Of a stretch of 64,000 nucleotides of DNA, positions 1 to 9,848 are shown piece after piece. The stretch is taken from assembly GCF_003315205.1 (NCBI RefSeq), contig NZ_QNRR01000014.1, positions 99,384-163,383 of the forward strand, given 5' to 3'. The notes under the pieces were generated by a model, which did no database searches, had not been told where the DNA came from, and saw only the letters and a list, made by a program, of their open reading frames with translations. The position numbers were made by a program, and so were the translations under genes. Position 1 is the stretch's first letter. The number at the start of each line of letters is the position of its first letter. Origin of the DNA: Roseimicrobium gellanilyticum. GTDB lineage: Bacteria > Verrucomicrobiota > Verrucomicrobiia > Verrucomicrobiales > Verrucomicrobiaceae.

Positions 1-1139
1 CGCTCCAGGTCATGCGACTGCTCCACATGCACGACATTCATGTCCACGCGGATCTCGCCACCGAAGCCCACGACATTCAGTCCATGCTCCAGCACGAGTG
101 CGCCATCCACCTGCATCATGTCTGAGTACATGCGCGCGAGTTCAAAGAAGGACTCCTCCAGATTGTCCAGCTCCGGATCCGTGCTCTTTTTGAAGCAGCT
201 CCAGGCATCTTCCACGCTGGATCCTTCCGGGCACAATTCCCCAAGCCGTCGCAGCATCGCCTCGATGAGGAACTTCACGCGATTGCCCGCGGATTCCGTG
301 GAGGCGAGGTACTTGCAGTCGATCCATCGCTCCGCCGCGGACTGCGACTCCTCCGCATTCCTCTTCATCGGGAAGATGACCAACGTGCCCCCATGTCCAC
401 TCGAGCGCACCAGGCTCACGATGCGTCTCAGGAACTGCAGCGCGATGCGATGAATGAGCTCCGCATACGCTTCGATGGTGAGCGTTTCCGGCAGCCGGTG
501 GGACCAGCTTTCCCGCGCCAGGCGATGCCGCAGATCCGCAAAGCGCTCGCTCATGAGACGCGACTGGAAGACATCCATGCGCGGTCCGTGGAATTCGCGG
601 CCACGCCACTCCGCGAGCAACTCGTAGTTCTGGTAAAAGAGCAGCCATCCCGGATCACGCACATGGATGGTGGGGTAAGGCATGGTGATGCCCCCTGGCT
701 TGCGACCACCAGCCATCAGGTTCAACCACCGGGGTCCGGTATTCAGCAGGCCCCAGATGCGGAAGCCGCGGTCCTTCTCCGGCCATACCGCGATGAGCGA
801 GTGGAAGAAGCTTGCCGCAGGACTCAACCGCTTGATTTCACCCGCGGTGAAGGCGTGTGTGCTGGCGAAGCGAATGGCATGAATCCCGTCCGGCGGTCCC
901 TCCTGCGCGGTGAAGCCCTCCGGTGGTGCGATGATGATGCGCGCCCGCACCACCCGGCCCTCTTCCTTCAGCAGGCTCGCGGTGTAGAGGAGGTCACACA
1001 GGGCCCGGATCTCTCCAAGATCGGGCGAGTCCTCCCGGCCACCCACCATGTGCGAGATCTGCGCCACCAGACTGGCCAGGGATGGCTCCGGTCCAGCCAA
1101 CGAAGTCACAGGTCGGATAGCAGGGGTAAGAGTGGCCAT
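1..1139 (-). CDS. DACNV sensor / diadenylate cyclase-like protein (3' end outside window)
   Basis: The reading frame is open from the ATG at 1139 to the window edge (379 residues, C-terminus missing). Residues 90-185 hold a conserved block with IWGLLNTG and GGR motifs and a PGWLLFY strand. It resembles the DACNV sensor domain known to precede diadenylate cyclase (DAC/DisA_N) domains. Residues 245-379 look like the start of the DAC fold: GGTLVIFP, then VDGALVLEHGL with the DGA signature at 345-347, then VGFGGEI. If catalytic, it would make c-di-AMP, but the RHR motif needed for catalysis lies beyond the window. The gene diverges from the ECF sigma gene across about 190 bp. The domain names are recalled from family knowledge and not searched. 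Confidence 0.7.
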   Translation of the reverse strand, partial: MATLTPAIRPVTSLAGPEPSLASLVAQISHMVGGREDSPDLGEIRALCDLLYTASLLKEEGRVVRARIIIAPPEGFTAQEGPPDGIHAIRFASTHAFTAGEIKRLSPAASFFHSLIAVWPEKDRGFRIWGLLNTGPRWLNLMAGGRKPGGITMPYPTIHVRDPGWLLFYQNYELLAEWRGREFHGPRMDVFQSRLMSERFADLRHRLARESWSHRLPETLTIEAYAELIHRIALQFLRRIVSLVRSSGHGGTLVIFPMKRNAEESQSAAERWIDCKYLASTESAGNRVKFLIEAMLRRLGELCPEGSSVEDAWSCFKKSTDPELDNLEESFFELARMYSDMMQVDGALVLEHGLNVVGFGGEIRVDMNVVHVEQSHDLE

Positions 1140-1329
1140 GTTGCAAAGTGAATACGTTCAACTGGCTGATTGGAACGCCGCCAACGCATGACTGCTCAAT
1201 CTGACACTCCGGTGGGTGATCCGTCAATTGACGTGACGCAGGCCATGTCAGGAGCGAATTCGGCCTCTTTGTGTGAAAAAGTGCGTTAAATCCGAAGCGT
1301 TCCCGGAGATAACAGCGTGAGCCCCTCGC

Positions 1330-1863
1330 ATGTCTCCCTCTGAAAACGAACGCCATCATCGATTCCTCCGAGCCTTCACGGCGCAAGAGCCGGTCATCCG
1401 TGCGTATGTGCGTCGCTTGCTCCCGACACGGGCAGACGCTGACGACGTGATGCAGGAGGTCTCGGTCGTTCTTTGGGACAAGTTCGACTCCTTCCAGGCC
1501 GATGGCGATTTTCGTTCATGGGCCTTTGGCGTGGCCCGCTATGAAGTGCTCGCCTGGCTGCGAGACAAGGGTCGCGACAAGCTGGTGCTGGACGAAACGG
1601 TGGTCACGAAGCTCGCGGATGAGTCCGCCGAGCGTGAGCCGCATCTGGAGCGCCAGCGCGAGGCCCTGGAAGCCTGCATGCAAAAGGTGCCGGCCGACCA
1701 GCGCATCCTGCTCATGCAGGCCTACCAGCCCCAAGCGCGCATGCAGGAAGTGGCGGAAGCCAGCGGACGCACCAGCGCCGGATTCTATCAGTGGCTTCAC
1801 CGCATGCGTCGCATGCTGATGGACTGCATTCGCCGCGCTCTGGCGCAGGAGGTATCCTCATGA
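1330..1863 (+). CDS. ECF RNA polymerase sigma factor (Rhodopirellula/Verrucomicrobium type)
   Basis: This 177-residue protein has the two-domain layout of extracytoplasmic-function sigma factors. Region 2 (about residues 20-85) includes the [19 protein letters not shown] stretch that binds core polymerase and the -10 element. Region 4 (about 115-170) ends in a helix-turn-helix. It resembles the sigma-70 subfamily described in Rhodopirellula and Verrucomicrobium. Its stop overlaps the ATG of the following FecR/LamG gene (ATGA), so the two are translationally coupled. In related bacteria such sigma/FecR pairs precede DUF1553/DUF1501 genes, as here. The likely role is switching on the downstream cytochrome modules; the inducing signal is unknown. 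Confidence 0.88.
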   Translation: MSPSENERHHRFLRAFTAQEPVIRAYVRRLLPTRADADDVMQEVSVVLWDKFDSFQADGDFRSWAFGVARYEVLAWLRDKGRDKLVLDETVVTKLADESAEREPHLERQREALEACMQKVPADQRILLMQAYQPQARMQEVAEASGRTSAGFYQWLHRMRRMLMDCIRRALAQEVSS

Positions 1864-3335
1864 AGCTGGATATGGAACCCCTGATCCATGCCTACATGGA
1901 TGGCACCATCTCTCACGATGAGATGGCCCGGCTCAATGCCCTGCTGCTGGAGAATGCCGAGGCACGGAGGGAGTTCGCAGAGTTGCTGAACATGGACTCC
2001 GCGCTCGCTGCTTTGGCGGCGGGTTGGGAGGAGGAAGCATTGGAGCAAGCGCAAACCGGCCGCTCGACTGCGCCCTCCGCGCATCGCGCGCCGTGGCTCA
2101 TGGCGACGGTATGCGTCGTCATCTTGATGGTCGCCGCGGGGTGGTGGTGGCAGGTCGCGCATCGCCCTTTTGCGACCGTGGAGAGCGTTGCGGGAGCAGC
2201 GGCCTTCCAGCCAGGCGCCTCATTGCATGGGGAATTGCACGAGCTGCATGCAGGCACACTCTCGCTAATCACGCGACGGGGAGCCCATGTGGTGATTGAA
2301 GCGCCTGCGTCGTTCCGATTTGAGTCGGCTCAACGGCTGCGGATTTCACGGGGGCGTCTCGCGGCAGATGTGCCGCCTTCGGCCAAGGGCTTTACGGTGG
2401 TGACGCCGTCCGGCGATGCCATCGACCTGGGCACGCGTTTTGGTGTCGATGTGCCCGCACAAGGCGCGGCGGAAATTCATGTGTTCCAGGGCGAGGTCAT
2501 CGCCAAGGCCACCGGTGCCAGGCAGCAGCAGAGCCTGCGTGGTGGAGACGCCGTGACCATGGACCAGGGCTCCAGCACCACGCGTGAACTGCGCAATGCC
2601 GCCTTCATCCAGCCGGATGAGGTCTCTTCGCTCAAGGCCGGGCTCGCAGCAGGGCAACGAACACGCGCGGAAGCTGCGCTGCAGCAACTGCGGGAAGACC
2701 CTGCACTCATAGCCCTAATGGATTTCGAAGCGGAGGCGATGCCAGGCGAAGGTGTGTACCGCATGGTGCAGGGCCGCTGGCCCGGATCACGTGCGCCCGA
2801 GTTTGTGCAGGTAGGTGACCATCTGAAACTGGACGTCGGCGGCGATCGCTCCTGGCCTCAACTCACCCTGGCCGCATGGGTGCGCATTGATCGACTCGGT
2901 GAGCCGTATCAATCGCTCCTGCATACAGATGGATGGAGCAAAAACAATCCCGGCCAGGTGCACTGGATGATCACACAGGAGGCCGTCATGCGCCTCGCCC
3001 TGATCGGAAACACCCTGGCTCCCGGAGCGGATGAGCGTCAGGGCTATCCCGATTCCCGCACGCCGGTGCTCCCCGAGCAGGGACGCTGGATGCATGTGGC
3101 CGTGGTTTATGATTCCGCGAAGAAGAGCGTGCGCTTCTACCTCAACGGCAGGCTCGACAAGGAGACCCGCCAGGAGATTGCCCATCCCGCTCGTCTCGGT
3201 CCCGCACAGATCGGGAACTGGAACCAGAGGGATCGCAAGCTCAGTGGCCGCGTGGATGAGTTGCTCATCCTCGGCCGCGCCATGACCGATGACGAGGTGC
3301 ATACCCTCCACACCGCTGGAAACCCCTACCGTTGA
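1860..3335 (+). CDS. FecR-domain and LamG-like domain membrane protein
   Basis: This 491-residue protein starts at the ATG overlapping the sigma factor stop; a longer upstream frame exists but would overlap the sigma gene by 70 bases. The N-terminal cytoplasmic segment (about 1-75) resembles anti-sigma regions, with an acidic helix and HDEMARLN. One membrane helix lies near residues 80-100. A FecR-like domain follows (about 110-240, with [10 protein letters not shown] and [10 protein letters not shown]). The C-terminal half (about 290-490) is a LamG/concanavalin-like domain with [20 protein letters not shown] and FYLNGRLD. The gene order indicates a regulator sensing an extracellular ligand, possibly a glycan, for the neighbouring ECF sigma factor. 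The ligand cannot be read from the sequence. Confidence 0.85.
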   Translation: MKLDMEPLIHAYMDGTISHDEMARLNALLLENAEARREFAELLNMDSALAALAAGWEEEALEQAQTGRSTAPSAHRAPWLMATVCVVILMVAAGWWWQVAHRPFATVESVAGAAAFQPGASLHGELHELHAGTLSLITRRGAHVVIEAPASFRFESAQRLRISRGRLAADVPPSAKGFTVVTPSGDAIDLGTRFGVDVPAQGAAEIHVFQGEVIAKATGARQQQSLRGGDAVTMDQGSSTTRELRNAAFIQPDEVSSLKAGLAAGQRTRAEAALQQLREDPALIALMDFEAEAMPGEGVYRMVQGRWPGSRAPEFVQVGDHLKLDVGGDRSWPQLTLAAWVRIDRLGEPYQSLLHTDGWSKNNPGQVHWMITQEAVMRLALIGNTLAPGADERQGYPDSRTPVLPEQGRWMHVAVVYDSAKKSVRFYLNGRLDKETRQEIAHPARLGPAQIGNWNQRDRKLSGRVDELLILGRAMTDDEVHTLHTAGNPYR

Positions 3336-3344
3336 GATCCGACC

Positions 3345-6107
3345 ATGTTGCCCAGAGTTTTGTTTGCCATCTCCAGCGCGGTTGTTTCCCTCAGCATGCT
3401 CCCGCATGAGGCTCGGGCCGCGCCAGTGGACTTTGTGCGGGAGGTGCGGCCCATCTTTGAAAGGCACTGCTACGACTGCCACGGAGAAGCCAAACGGAAA
3501 TCTGGTCTGCGACTTGATGTGAAAGCTGCGGCCCTCAAGGGCGGCGACAACCACGGTCCTGACATCATTCCCGGCAAGGCCAAAGACAGTCCGCTGATTC
3601 ACTTCCTCATCACCAAAGATGAGGATGAACTCATGCCACCGAAGGGCGGGCCTCTCTCTGCTGCTGACATCGATACCATCACGCGTTGGATCGATGAAGG
3701 CGCGCTCTGGCCGGACGGTGTGGATCTGGTGAAGGTGCAGGACAAGACAAATCACTGGAGTTTCAAGCCAATCGCTGTGCCCGCTGGCGAACACTCCGTC
3801 GATACCTTCATCACTGCAAAGCTGAAGGAACATGGTCTTACCATGGCGCCTGAGGCCGATCGCGTGGCCTGGATTCGGCGTGCCACCTTTGACCTCATCG
3901 GTCTGCCACCCACACCGGCACAGGTGGACGCCTTTGTGAAGGATACCAGCCCGGACGCGCATGCGAAGGTCATCAATGTTCTCCTGGAGTCACCACGCTA
4001 CGGCGAACGCTGGGCGCAACACTGGCTGGATGTGGTGCGCTACGCGGATACGCATGGCTTCGAGGTAAACACGGAAAGGCCCAATGCCTGGCCCTATCGG
4101 GACTACGTCATTGATGCGTTCAATGCGGATACGCCGTATGACCAGTTCATCCGCGAGCAGATCGTGGGAGATGCCACGGGCAAGGATGCGGCCACGGGAT
4201 TCCTCGTCACGGCGTCCGTTCTTCTTCCAGGGCAAATCGGAAAGGACGAGCCTTCGAAGCGACTGGCGCGGCAAGATTCACTGGATGAGATTGTGATGAA
4301 CATCGGCCAGACCTTTCTCGGTCTGAGCGTGGGTTGCGCGCGTTGTCACGATCACAAGTTCGATCCCATCTCACACCATGACTACTACGCCATGCAGGCC
4401 TTCATCGCCGGCGTCGAGTACGGAGACCGCGACCTGCACACCCCTGAGGCAAAGGGAGCCCGGCAGGAAGCCACCCGGAAGAAGACTCAGCTGGCAGCCA
4501 TCGACAAACGCCTGGCAGACTTCATCCCGCTGGCCAAAACCGGCGCCTCTCGTGCCCCCATTTCGCCCAAGGAAAACGTGGACCGCTTTGCGCGCGTGAA
4601 AACGAAGCGCCTGCGCTTCACCATTGAAGCGACCAACAATCTCGAACCTTGCATCGATGAACTGGAAGTCTTCAACGTCACCGGCAACAACATCGCTCTG
4701 GCGACGGCAGGTGCCACCATCACATCCTCAGGAGACACCGTGGTCGCAGATCGTCATGAGCTCCGCTTCCTGAACGACGGTGTCTATGGCAACTCGCGCA
4801 GCTGGATGTCCAACGAAACAGGCAAGGGCTGGCTGCTGGTGGAGTTCGCGGAGCCGCATGAAATTGACCGGGTGAAGTGGGGGCGTGATCGAACGGGCAG
4901 ATTCAAGGATCGCCTCGCTACCGCATACCGGATCGAGATCGAGCAGCATGAGGGGCAGTGGGGCATCATCGCGGATGATGGTGATCGCCAGAAGCCCAGC
5001 ATCGATGACAAAAAGCCCGTTGCCTTCTCCACGAAGGGGCTCAGCAAAGAAGAGGCTGCCGAGGCTCGCAAACTCATGGGCGAGCGTCGTCCCTTGGAAG
5101 CCGCGATCAAGAGTGCTGAGGAAGGTGGCAAGGCCTTCGCCGGAAAGTTCCGCACGCCGGATGAGATTCACCTCTTGAGCCGTGGTGATCCCGAGCAGCC
5201 GAAGGAACTGGTCACACCCGCCGTGCCAGTCGCTCTCGGCACGTTGAAGATTCCCAACGAGACCCCAGAGCAGGAGCGCCGCCAGGCGCTCGCTGAATGG
5301 ATCGTGCGGCCGGAGAATCCCTTCACAGCGCGAGTCATGGTCAATCGCATCTGGCAGGGACACTTCGGTATCGGACTGGTGGAGACGGCAAGTGACTTCG
5401 GCCGCAGTGGCATGGCGCCCTCGCATCCGGAGCTGCTCGACTGGCTCGCGCAGGAATTCATTCGCTCCGGCTGGTCCGTGAAGCAGATGCACAAACGCAT
5501 CATGCTCTCCGCGGCCTACCGTCAGGCAGCACGTGAGAATGCCACTGCGTCTGCGATCGATGCGGATGTGCGCCTGCTCTGGCGCTTCCCCACGCGACGG
5601 CTCGAAGCGGAGGTCATTCGAGATTCCATGCTGGATGTGGCAGGCAAGTTGAACTTGAAAATGCGCGGTCGCGGTTTTGACCTTTTCGACAAGCGCGGCG
5701 GATTGAGCGGTTTCATACCCGTTGAGTCCTTCACCGGCGATGGCCTGCGACGTATGATCTATGCGCACAAGGTTCGCCGCGAACGTGAGGCAACCTTTGG
5801 CGCCTTTGATTGCCCGGATGCTGGACAGAGCACGGCACGTCGACGTGAGTCCATCACGCCCATCCAGGCGCTCAATCTCTTCAACAGCCGCTTCACGCTG
5901 GAGCAATCCGAGGCCTTCGCCCTGCGCGTGAAGCAAGAAGCGGGCGAGGATGCAACCGCGCAAATGCGCCACGCCTGGCGTCTTGCCCTGGGACGAGAGC
6001 CTTCTCCAGAAGAGCTCAGCGACTTCACGCCCCTCATCCGTGAGCATGGTCTCCCAGCCTTGTGCCGGGCCATTTTCAACAGCAACGAGTTTCTCTTCGC
6101 ACCATGA
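3345..6107 (+). CDS. Planctomycete-type cytochrome with DUF1549 and DUF1553 domains, discoidin-like insert
   Basis: This 920-residue exported protein begins with a signal peptide ending near ARA (residue 25). A PSCyt1-type cytochrome segment follows, with heme motif CYDCH near residue 43. The DUF1549 domain (about 150-350) contains [19 protein letters not shown] and a second CxxCH (CARCH) near residue 331. Residues 415-560 look like a discoidin/F5-8-type carbohydrate-binding module, which the second paralogue downstream lacks. The C-terminal DUF1553 domain has [11 protein letters not shown] and [18 protein letters not shown]. These proteins are abundant in PVC bacteria and are usually paired with DUF1501; a role in periplasmic oxidation or degradation is assumed but not proven. 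It lies 9 bp after the FecR gene. Confidence 0.92.
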   Translation: MLPRVLFAISSAVVSLSMLPHEARAAPVDFVREVRPIFERHCYDCHGEAKRKSGLRLDVKAAALKGGDNHGPDIIPGKAKDSPLIHFLITKDEDELMPPKGGPLSAADIDTITRWIDEGALWPDGVDLVKVQDKTNHWSFKPIAVPAGEHSVDTFITAKLKEHGLTMAPEADRVAWIRRATFDLIGLPPTPAQVDAFVKDTSPDAHAKVINVLLESPRYGERWAQHWLDVVRYADTHGFEVNTERPNAWPYRDYVIDAFNADTPYDQFIREQIVGDATGKDAATGFLVTASVLLPGQIGKDEPSKRLARQDSLDEIVMNIGQTFLGLSVGCARCHDHKFDPISHHDYYAMQAFIAGVEYGDRDLHTPEAKGARQEATRKKTQLAAIDKRLADFIPLAKTGASRAPISPKENVDRFARVKTKRLRFTIEATNNLEPCIDELEVFNVTGNNIALATAGATITSSGDTVVADRHELRFLNDGVYGNSRSWMSNETGKGWLLVEFAEPHEIDRVKWGRDRTGRFKDRLATAYRIEIEQHEGQWGIIADDGDRQKPSIDDKKPVAFSTKGLSKEEAAEARKLMGERRPLEAAIKSAEEGGKAFAGKFRTPDEIHLLSRGDPEQPKELVTPAVPVALGTLKIPNETPEQERRQALAEWIVRPENPFTARVMVNRIWQGHFGIGLVETASDFGRSGMAPSHPELLDWLAQEFIRSGWSVKQMHKRIMLSAAYRQAARENATASAIDADVRLLWRFPTRRLEAEVIRDSMLDVAGKLNLKMRGRGFDLFDKRGGLSGFIPVESFTGDGLRRMIYAHKVRREREATFGAFDCPDAGQSTARRRESITPIQALNLFNSRFTLEQSEAFALRVKQEAGEDATAQMRHAWRLALGREPSPEELSDFTPLIREHGLPALCRAIFNSNEFLFAP

Positions 6108-7588
6108 TACACCACACGGACAAGGCTGAGCACCTCTCTCCTGCGGGCCGCACGCTGCTCGATCGACGGCGTTTCCTCACCAGCAGCGCCAGTGCACTTG
6201 GCTCCATCGCACTTACCAATTTGCTGGGCCTCGATGGCCTGCTTGCCGCTTCAACGCCGGGAATCACCATCGATCCTGCCAGGCCCTATGCGCCACGTCG
6301 CACGCACTTTCCTGCCAAGGCGAAGAACGTCGTGGTCATCTTCTGCGCAGGCGCCGTGAGCCAGCTCGAAACGTGGGACTACAAGCCCGAGCTCATCCAG
6401 TGGGATGACAAGCCCCTGCCTGGGGGACCCGCCGTGACCTTCCAGGGCCCCGCCGGCAATCTCGCGCGCCCGCAGTACGCCTTCCGCCAGCGTGGTCTGA
6501 CCGGGAAATGGGTGAGCGACATGATCCCGTACCTCGCGGAGCTCACGGACGATCTCGCGTTTGTCCATTCACTGACGAGCAAGTCCAACACCCACGGTCC
6601 TGCCGAGAACTTCCTCTCCACCGGTTTCGTGCTGGACGGCTTCCCCAGTCTCGGCGCTTGGACCACGTATGCCTTGGGTAGCGAAAGCCAGGAGCTGCCC
6701 GCCTATGTGGCCATCCCGGATCCACGCGGCGTGCCGCAGAATGGCTCCAATAACTGGGGTCCCGGCTTCCTGCCCGCCGCTTTCCAAGGCACGACCATGA
6801 GTTCGAAGGAACCTGTGCGCCATCTCGTCGCTCCCGGGATATCGAGCGCGCAGGATCGGGCCGCTCGCACCGCCCTGCAGCGCATGAATGCCCGCCATCT
6901 CGCCCAGCACCCGGGCGATGGCAAACTCGCCGCCCGCATCGCCAGCTACGAACTCGCCGCCCGCATGCAGCTCAGCGTTCCTGAAATCAATGACCTCAGC
7001 TCCGAGCCTGCACACATTCTGAAGCTCTACGGTGCGGATGATGTGGCGAATCCGGACAAGGCCGCCTTCGCGCGGAACTGCATCCTCGCCCGTCGCCTCA
7101 TCGAGCGAGGCGTGCGGTTTGTGCAGCTCTTCAACGGTGCCTACGCCAGCGGCGGGAAATTGAACTGGGACGGGCACAACGCGCTCAAGGAGCAGTACGA
7201 CATCCACGCGCCCATCATGGACCAACCTGCCGCTGCTCTCATCCGTGACCTGCGCCAGCGCGGTCTGCTGCAGGATACGCTGGTGGTGTGGTGCACGGAG
7301 TTTGGCCGGATGCCTTTTTTCCAAAAAGGAGCCAAAGGCCGGGACCACAATCCGGATGGCTTCACCTGCTGGCTCACCGGCGCCGGCGTGAGGCCAGGCG
7401 TGAGCCACGGCGAAACCGATCCGCTGGGGCAGAGAGCCGTGAAGGATGTGCATCCCCTCTACGACTTCAATGCCACCATCCTGCACCTTCTGGGCCTTGA
7501 TCACGAAAAGCTCACCTTCGAGCACAACGGCATCCAGCGCCGCCTCACCAATGTGGAGGGGCATGTGATTCACGAGGTGCTGGCGTGA
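6104..7588 (+). CDS. DUF1501 family protein, Tat-exported
   Basis: The start is the ATG at 6104, which overlaps the stop of the preceding cytochrome gene (ATGA); this gives 494 residues. A twin-arginine signal is visible as [14 protein letters not shown] near residues 19-33, so the protein is likely folded before export. The body has DUF1501 (sulfatase/alkaline-phosphatase-like fold) features: [48 protein letters not shown] and a C-terminal [10 protein letters not shown]. It presumably acts with the adjacent DUF1549/DUF1553 cytochrome as a pair. The substrate is unknown. Confidence 0.92.
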   Translation: MIHHTDKAEHLSPAGRTLLDRRRFLTSSASALGSIALTNLLGLDGLLAASTPGITIDPARPYAPRRTHFPAKAKNVVVIFCAGAVSQLETWDYKPELIQWDDKPLPGGPAVTFQGPAGNLARPQYAFRQRGLTGKWVSDMIPYLAELTDDLAFVHSLTSKSNTHGPAENFLSTGFVLDGFPSLGAWTTYALGSESQELPAYVAIPDPRGVPQNGSNNWGPGFLPAAFQGTTMSSKEPVRHLVAPGISSAQDRAARTALQRMNARHLAQHPGDGKLAARIASYELAARMQLSVPEINDLSSEPAHILKLYGADDVANPDKAAFARNCILARRLIERGVRFVQLFNGAYASGGKLNWDGHNALKEQYDIHAPIMDQPAAALIRDLRQRGLLQDTLVVWCTEFGRMPFFQKGAKGRDHNPDGFTCWLTGAGVRPGVSHGETDPLGQRAVKDVHPLYDFNATILHLLGLDHEKLTFEHNGIQRRLTNVEGHVIHEVLA

Positions 7589-7667
7589 GGGAGGTCCACG
7601 CGAGAATCGTCCGCAAACTCGCGAGAAGAATCACACCCTCTGGGTGCGTTCTCCCTATTCCCTCGGC

Positions 7668-9830
7668 ATGCGGTTTTTCCTGTCTTTCCCGCTCCTCACT
7701 CTGGCCGCTTCTGCGGCTGGCGGTGGTACGGCGTGGGCTGAGGGCAAGTCTGTCGGCTTCAACAAGGACATCCGGCCCATCCTCGCCACGAAGTGCTATG
7801 CCTGCCATGGGCCGGACGAGGACAAGCGTGAGGGCGGGCTGCGGCTGGACGTGCGTGAGGAGGCCGTGCCTGCCGCCATCAAGCCGGGCGATCCGGATCA
7901 CAGCGAAGTGTGGGCCCGCATCATCACGCATGACCCGGATGACGTGATGCCGCCGCCGTCTTCGCCGAAGCAGCTCACCGAAAAGGAGCGCTCGTTGCTC
8001 AAGACCTGGATCCAGCAAGGTGCGAAATATGAGGAGCACTGGTCCTTCCTGCCCATCACGCGGATTGCGCCGCCGCCAGTGAAACAGGTCGCTGGCGTAC
8101 GCAATGCCATCGACCTCTTCATCCGTGCGGAGCTGGAGAAGCATCATCTGCCCATCTCCCCTGAAGCGGATCCCATCACCCTGCTCCGCCGCGTCTCACT
8201 GGATCTCACCGGCCTGCCCCCCTCACCCACCGAGGTGAAAGCCTTTCTCAGCGACAAGCGACCCGATGCCTACGAGCGCACCGTGGAGCGGCTGTTGGAC
8301 TCACCCCATTTCGGCGAACGCTGGGGACGTCATTGGCTGGACATGGCCCGCTATGCGGACAGCAATGGTTTCCTGGGTGACGCCGTGCGCCCGAACGCCT
8401 GGCGCTACCGCGACTGGGTCATTGACGCCATCAATCGCGACTTGCCCTTCGATGAGTTCACCATCGAGCAGCTCGCCGGCGATCTCCTCCCAGACGCAAC
8501 CGCCACGCAGCGGGCCGGCACCGGCTTCCACCGCAACGCTGCGCTGAACACCGAGGCTGGCGTGGACAAGGAAGAGGCGCGCTTCCAGAACCTCGCGGAC
8601 CGCGTGAATACCACCGGCCGTGTCTGGATGGGCCTCACTCTCGGCTGCGCCCAGTGCCACACGCACAAGTATGATCCCATCACCATCCGGGACTACTACA
8701 GTACCTACGCCTTCTTCAACAACACGGTCGACAAGGACGAGGAGGGAACGAAGACGCCTACCCTCAACGAGGTGGATAAGAAACGCCGCGAGACCTACGT
8801 GCATATGGCAGGTGACTATGCGCGCCGTGGTCCGACCGTCGTGCCAGCCAGCCTTTCCGCACTGCCGAAACTGAAACAACCCGCGGTGGGAGAAGCCACA
8901 CGGCTCGACTTTGCCCAGTGGCTTGTGTCCCCAGAGCATCCTCTCACGAGCCGCGTGGCAGTGAATCACGTCTGGAGCAAGCTCTTCGGCGTGGGCATCG
9001 TAGCCACTCCGGATGACTTCGGCGTGAGCGGCGAGTCCCCCTCTCATCCCGCGCTGCTGGACTGGCTTGCCACGGAGTTCATACGCAACGGTTGGAGCCG
9101 GAAGGAACTCATCCGCCTCATTGTGAACTCTGCCACCTATCGCCAGTCATCCGCCCATCGTGAAGACCTGGTCGATGTCGATCCGCTCAACCGCCTGCTC
9201 GCGCGACAGAATCGTCTGCGACTGGAAGCCGAGGTCCTGCGCGATGCCGCTCTCACCACCAGCGGACTCCTCACACGCAGCATCGGAGGGCAGAGCATCC
9301 GCCCGCCGTTGCCTGGTGACATCTTTGATGTGGGGCGCTCGGTGAAATGGGAGGTGAGCAAGGGGCATGAGCGCTATCGACGTGGCCTCTACATCCTCAC
9401 CATGCGCAGCATTCTCTATCCGATGCTCACCACCTTCGACGCACCGGATGCCGCCGATGCCTGTGTACGCCGTGAACGCAGCAATACTCCTCTGCAGGCA
9501 CTGACGATGATGAATGATCCCGTCTTCGTGGAAGCAACGCAGGCGCTCGCGCTTCGTGTCACGCGTGAGAGCAAGCGAGACACCACTGCGCGGCTTAAAC
9601 ATCTCTTCCGCCTCTGCATGATGCGTGAACCGCGTGCGGATGAAATGGAACGGCTCCGCGAGTTCCATGCGGAGCAGGCAAAACGCGTTCGCGCCAGCGG
9701 CAAGGAGGCGCTCTCTGTGCTGGGCATCGTCAAGGACGCTACACCTCCAGCAGATGCCCAGGACACCGCCACCCTCATCGCGCTCGCCCGTGTGCTCATG
9801 AATCTGGATGAGTTCATCAATCGCGAGTAG
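7668..9830 (+). CDS. Second planctomycete-type cytochrome/DUF1549/DUF1553 protein
   Basis: The chosen start gives a clean signal peptide (MRFFLSFPLLTLAASAAGGG); an in-frame ATG eight codons upstream (7644) is also possible. The mature protein has the CYACHG heme motif near residue 43, the DUF1549 block RWGRHWLDMARYADSNGFLG and a second CxxCH (CAQCH) near residue 326. DUF1553 follows (about 400-700), with VAVNHVWSKLFGVG and FGVSGESPSHPALLDWLA. At 720 residues it is 200 shorter than the first paralogue, because it lacks the discoidin-like insert. It starts 79 bp after the first DUF1501 gene and is followed by its own DUF1501 partner, so this is a tandem, diverged repeat of the same two-gene cassette. 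Confidence 0.91.
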   Translation: MRFFLSFPLLTLAASAAGGGTAWAEGKSVGFNKDIRPILATKCYACHGPDEDKREGGLRLDVREEAVPAAIKPGDPDHSEVWARIITHDPDDVMPPPSSPKQLTEKERSLLKTWIQQGAKYEEHWSFLPITRIAPPPVKQVAGVRNAIDLFIRAELEKHHLPISPEADPITLLRRVSLDLTGLPPSPTEVKAFLSDKRPDAYERTVERLLDSPHFGERWGRHWLDMARYADSNGFLGDAVRPNAWRYRDWVIDAINRDLPFDEFTIEQLAGDLLPDATATQRAGTGFHRNAALNTEAGVDKEEARFQNLADRVNTTGRVWMGLTLGCAQCHTHKYDPITIRDYYSTYAFFNNTVDKDEEGTKTPTLNEVDKKRRETYVHMAGDYARRGPTVVPASLSALPKLKQPAVGEATRLDFAQWLVSPEHPLTSRVAVNHVWSKLFGVGIVATPDDFGVSGESPSHPALLDWLATEFIRNGWSRKELIRLIVNSATYRQSSAHREDLVDVDPLNRLLARQNRLRLEAEVLRDAALTTSGLLTRSIGGQSIRPPLPGDIFDVGRSVKWEVSKGHERYRRGLYILTMRSILYPMLTTFDAPDAADACVRRERSNTPLQALTMMNDPVFVEATQALALRVTRESKRDTTARLKHLFRLCMMREPRADEMERLREFHAEQAKRVRASGKEALSVLGIVKDATPPADAQDTATLIALARVLMNLDEFINRE

Positions 9831-9848
9831 CTGAGCCGACACCGCACC

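Noticed and set aside
1200..1330. Short palindromes upstream of the ECF sigma gene considered as an operator
   Set aside because: GTCAATTGAC is short and isolated, with no second copy elsewhere in the region.
4728..6047. A 439-residue minus-strand frame inside the first cytochrome gene
   Set aside because: The plus strand encodes conserved DUF1553 motifs throughout; the antisense frame has none.
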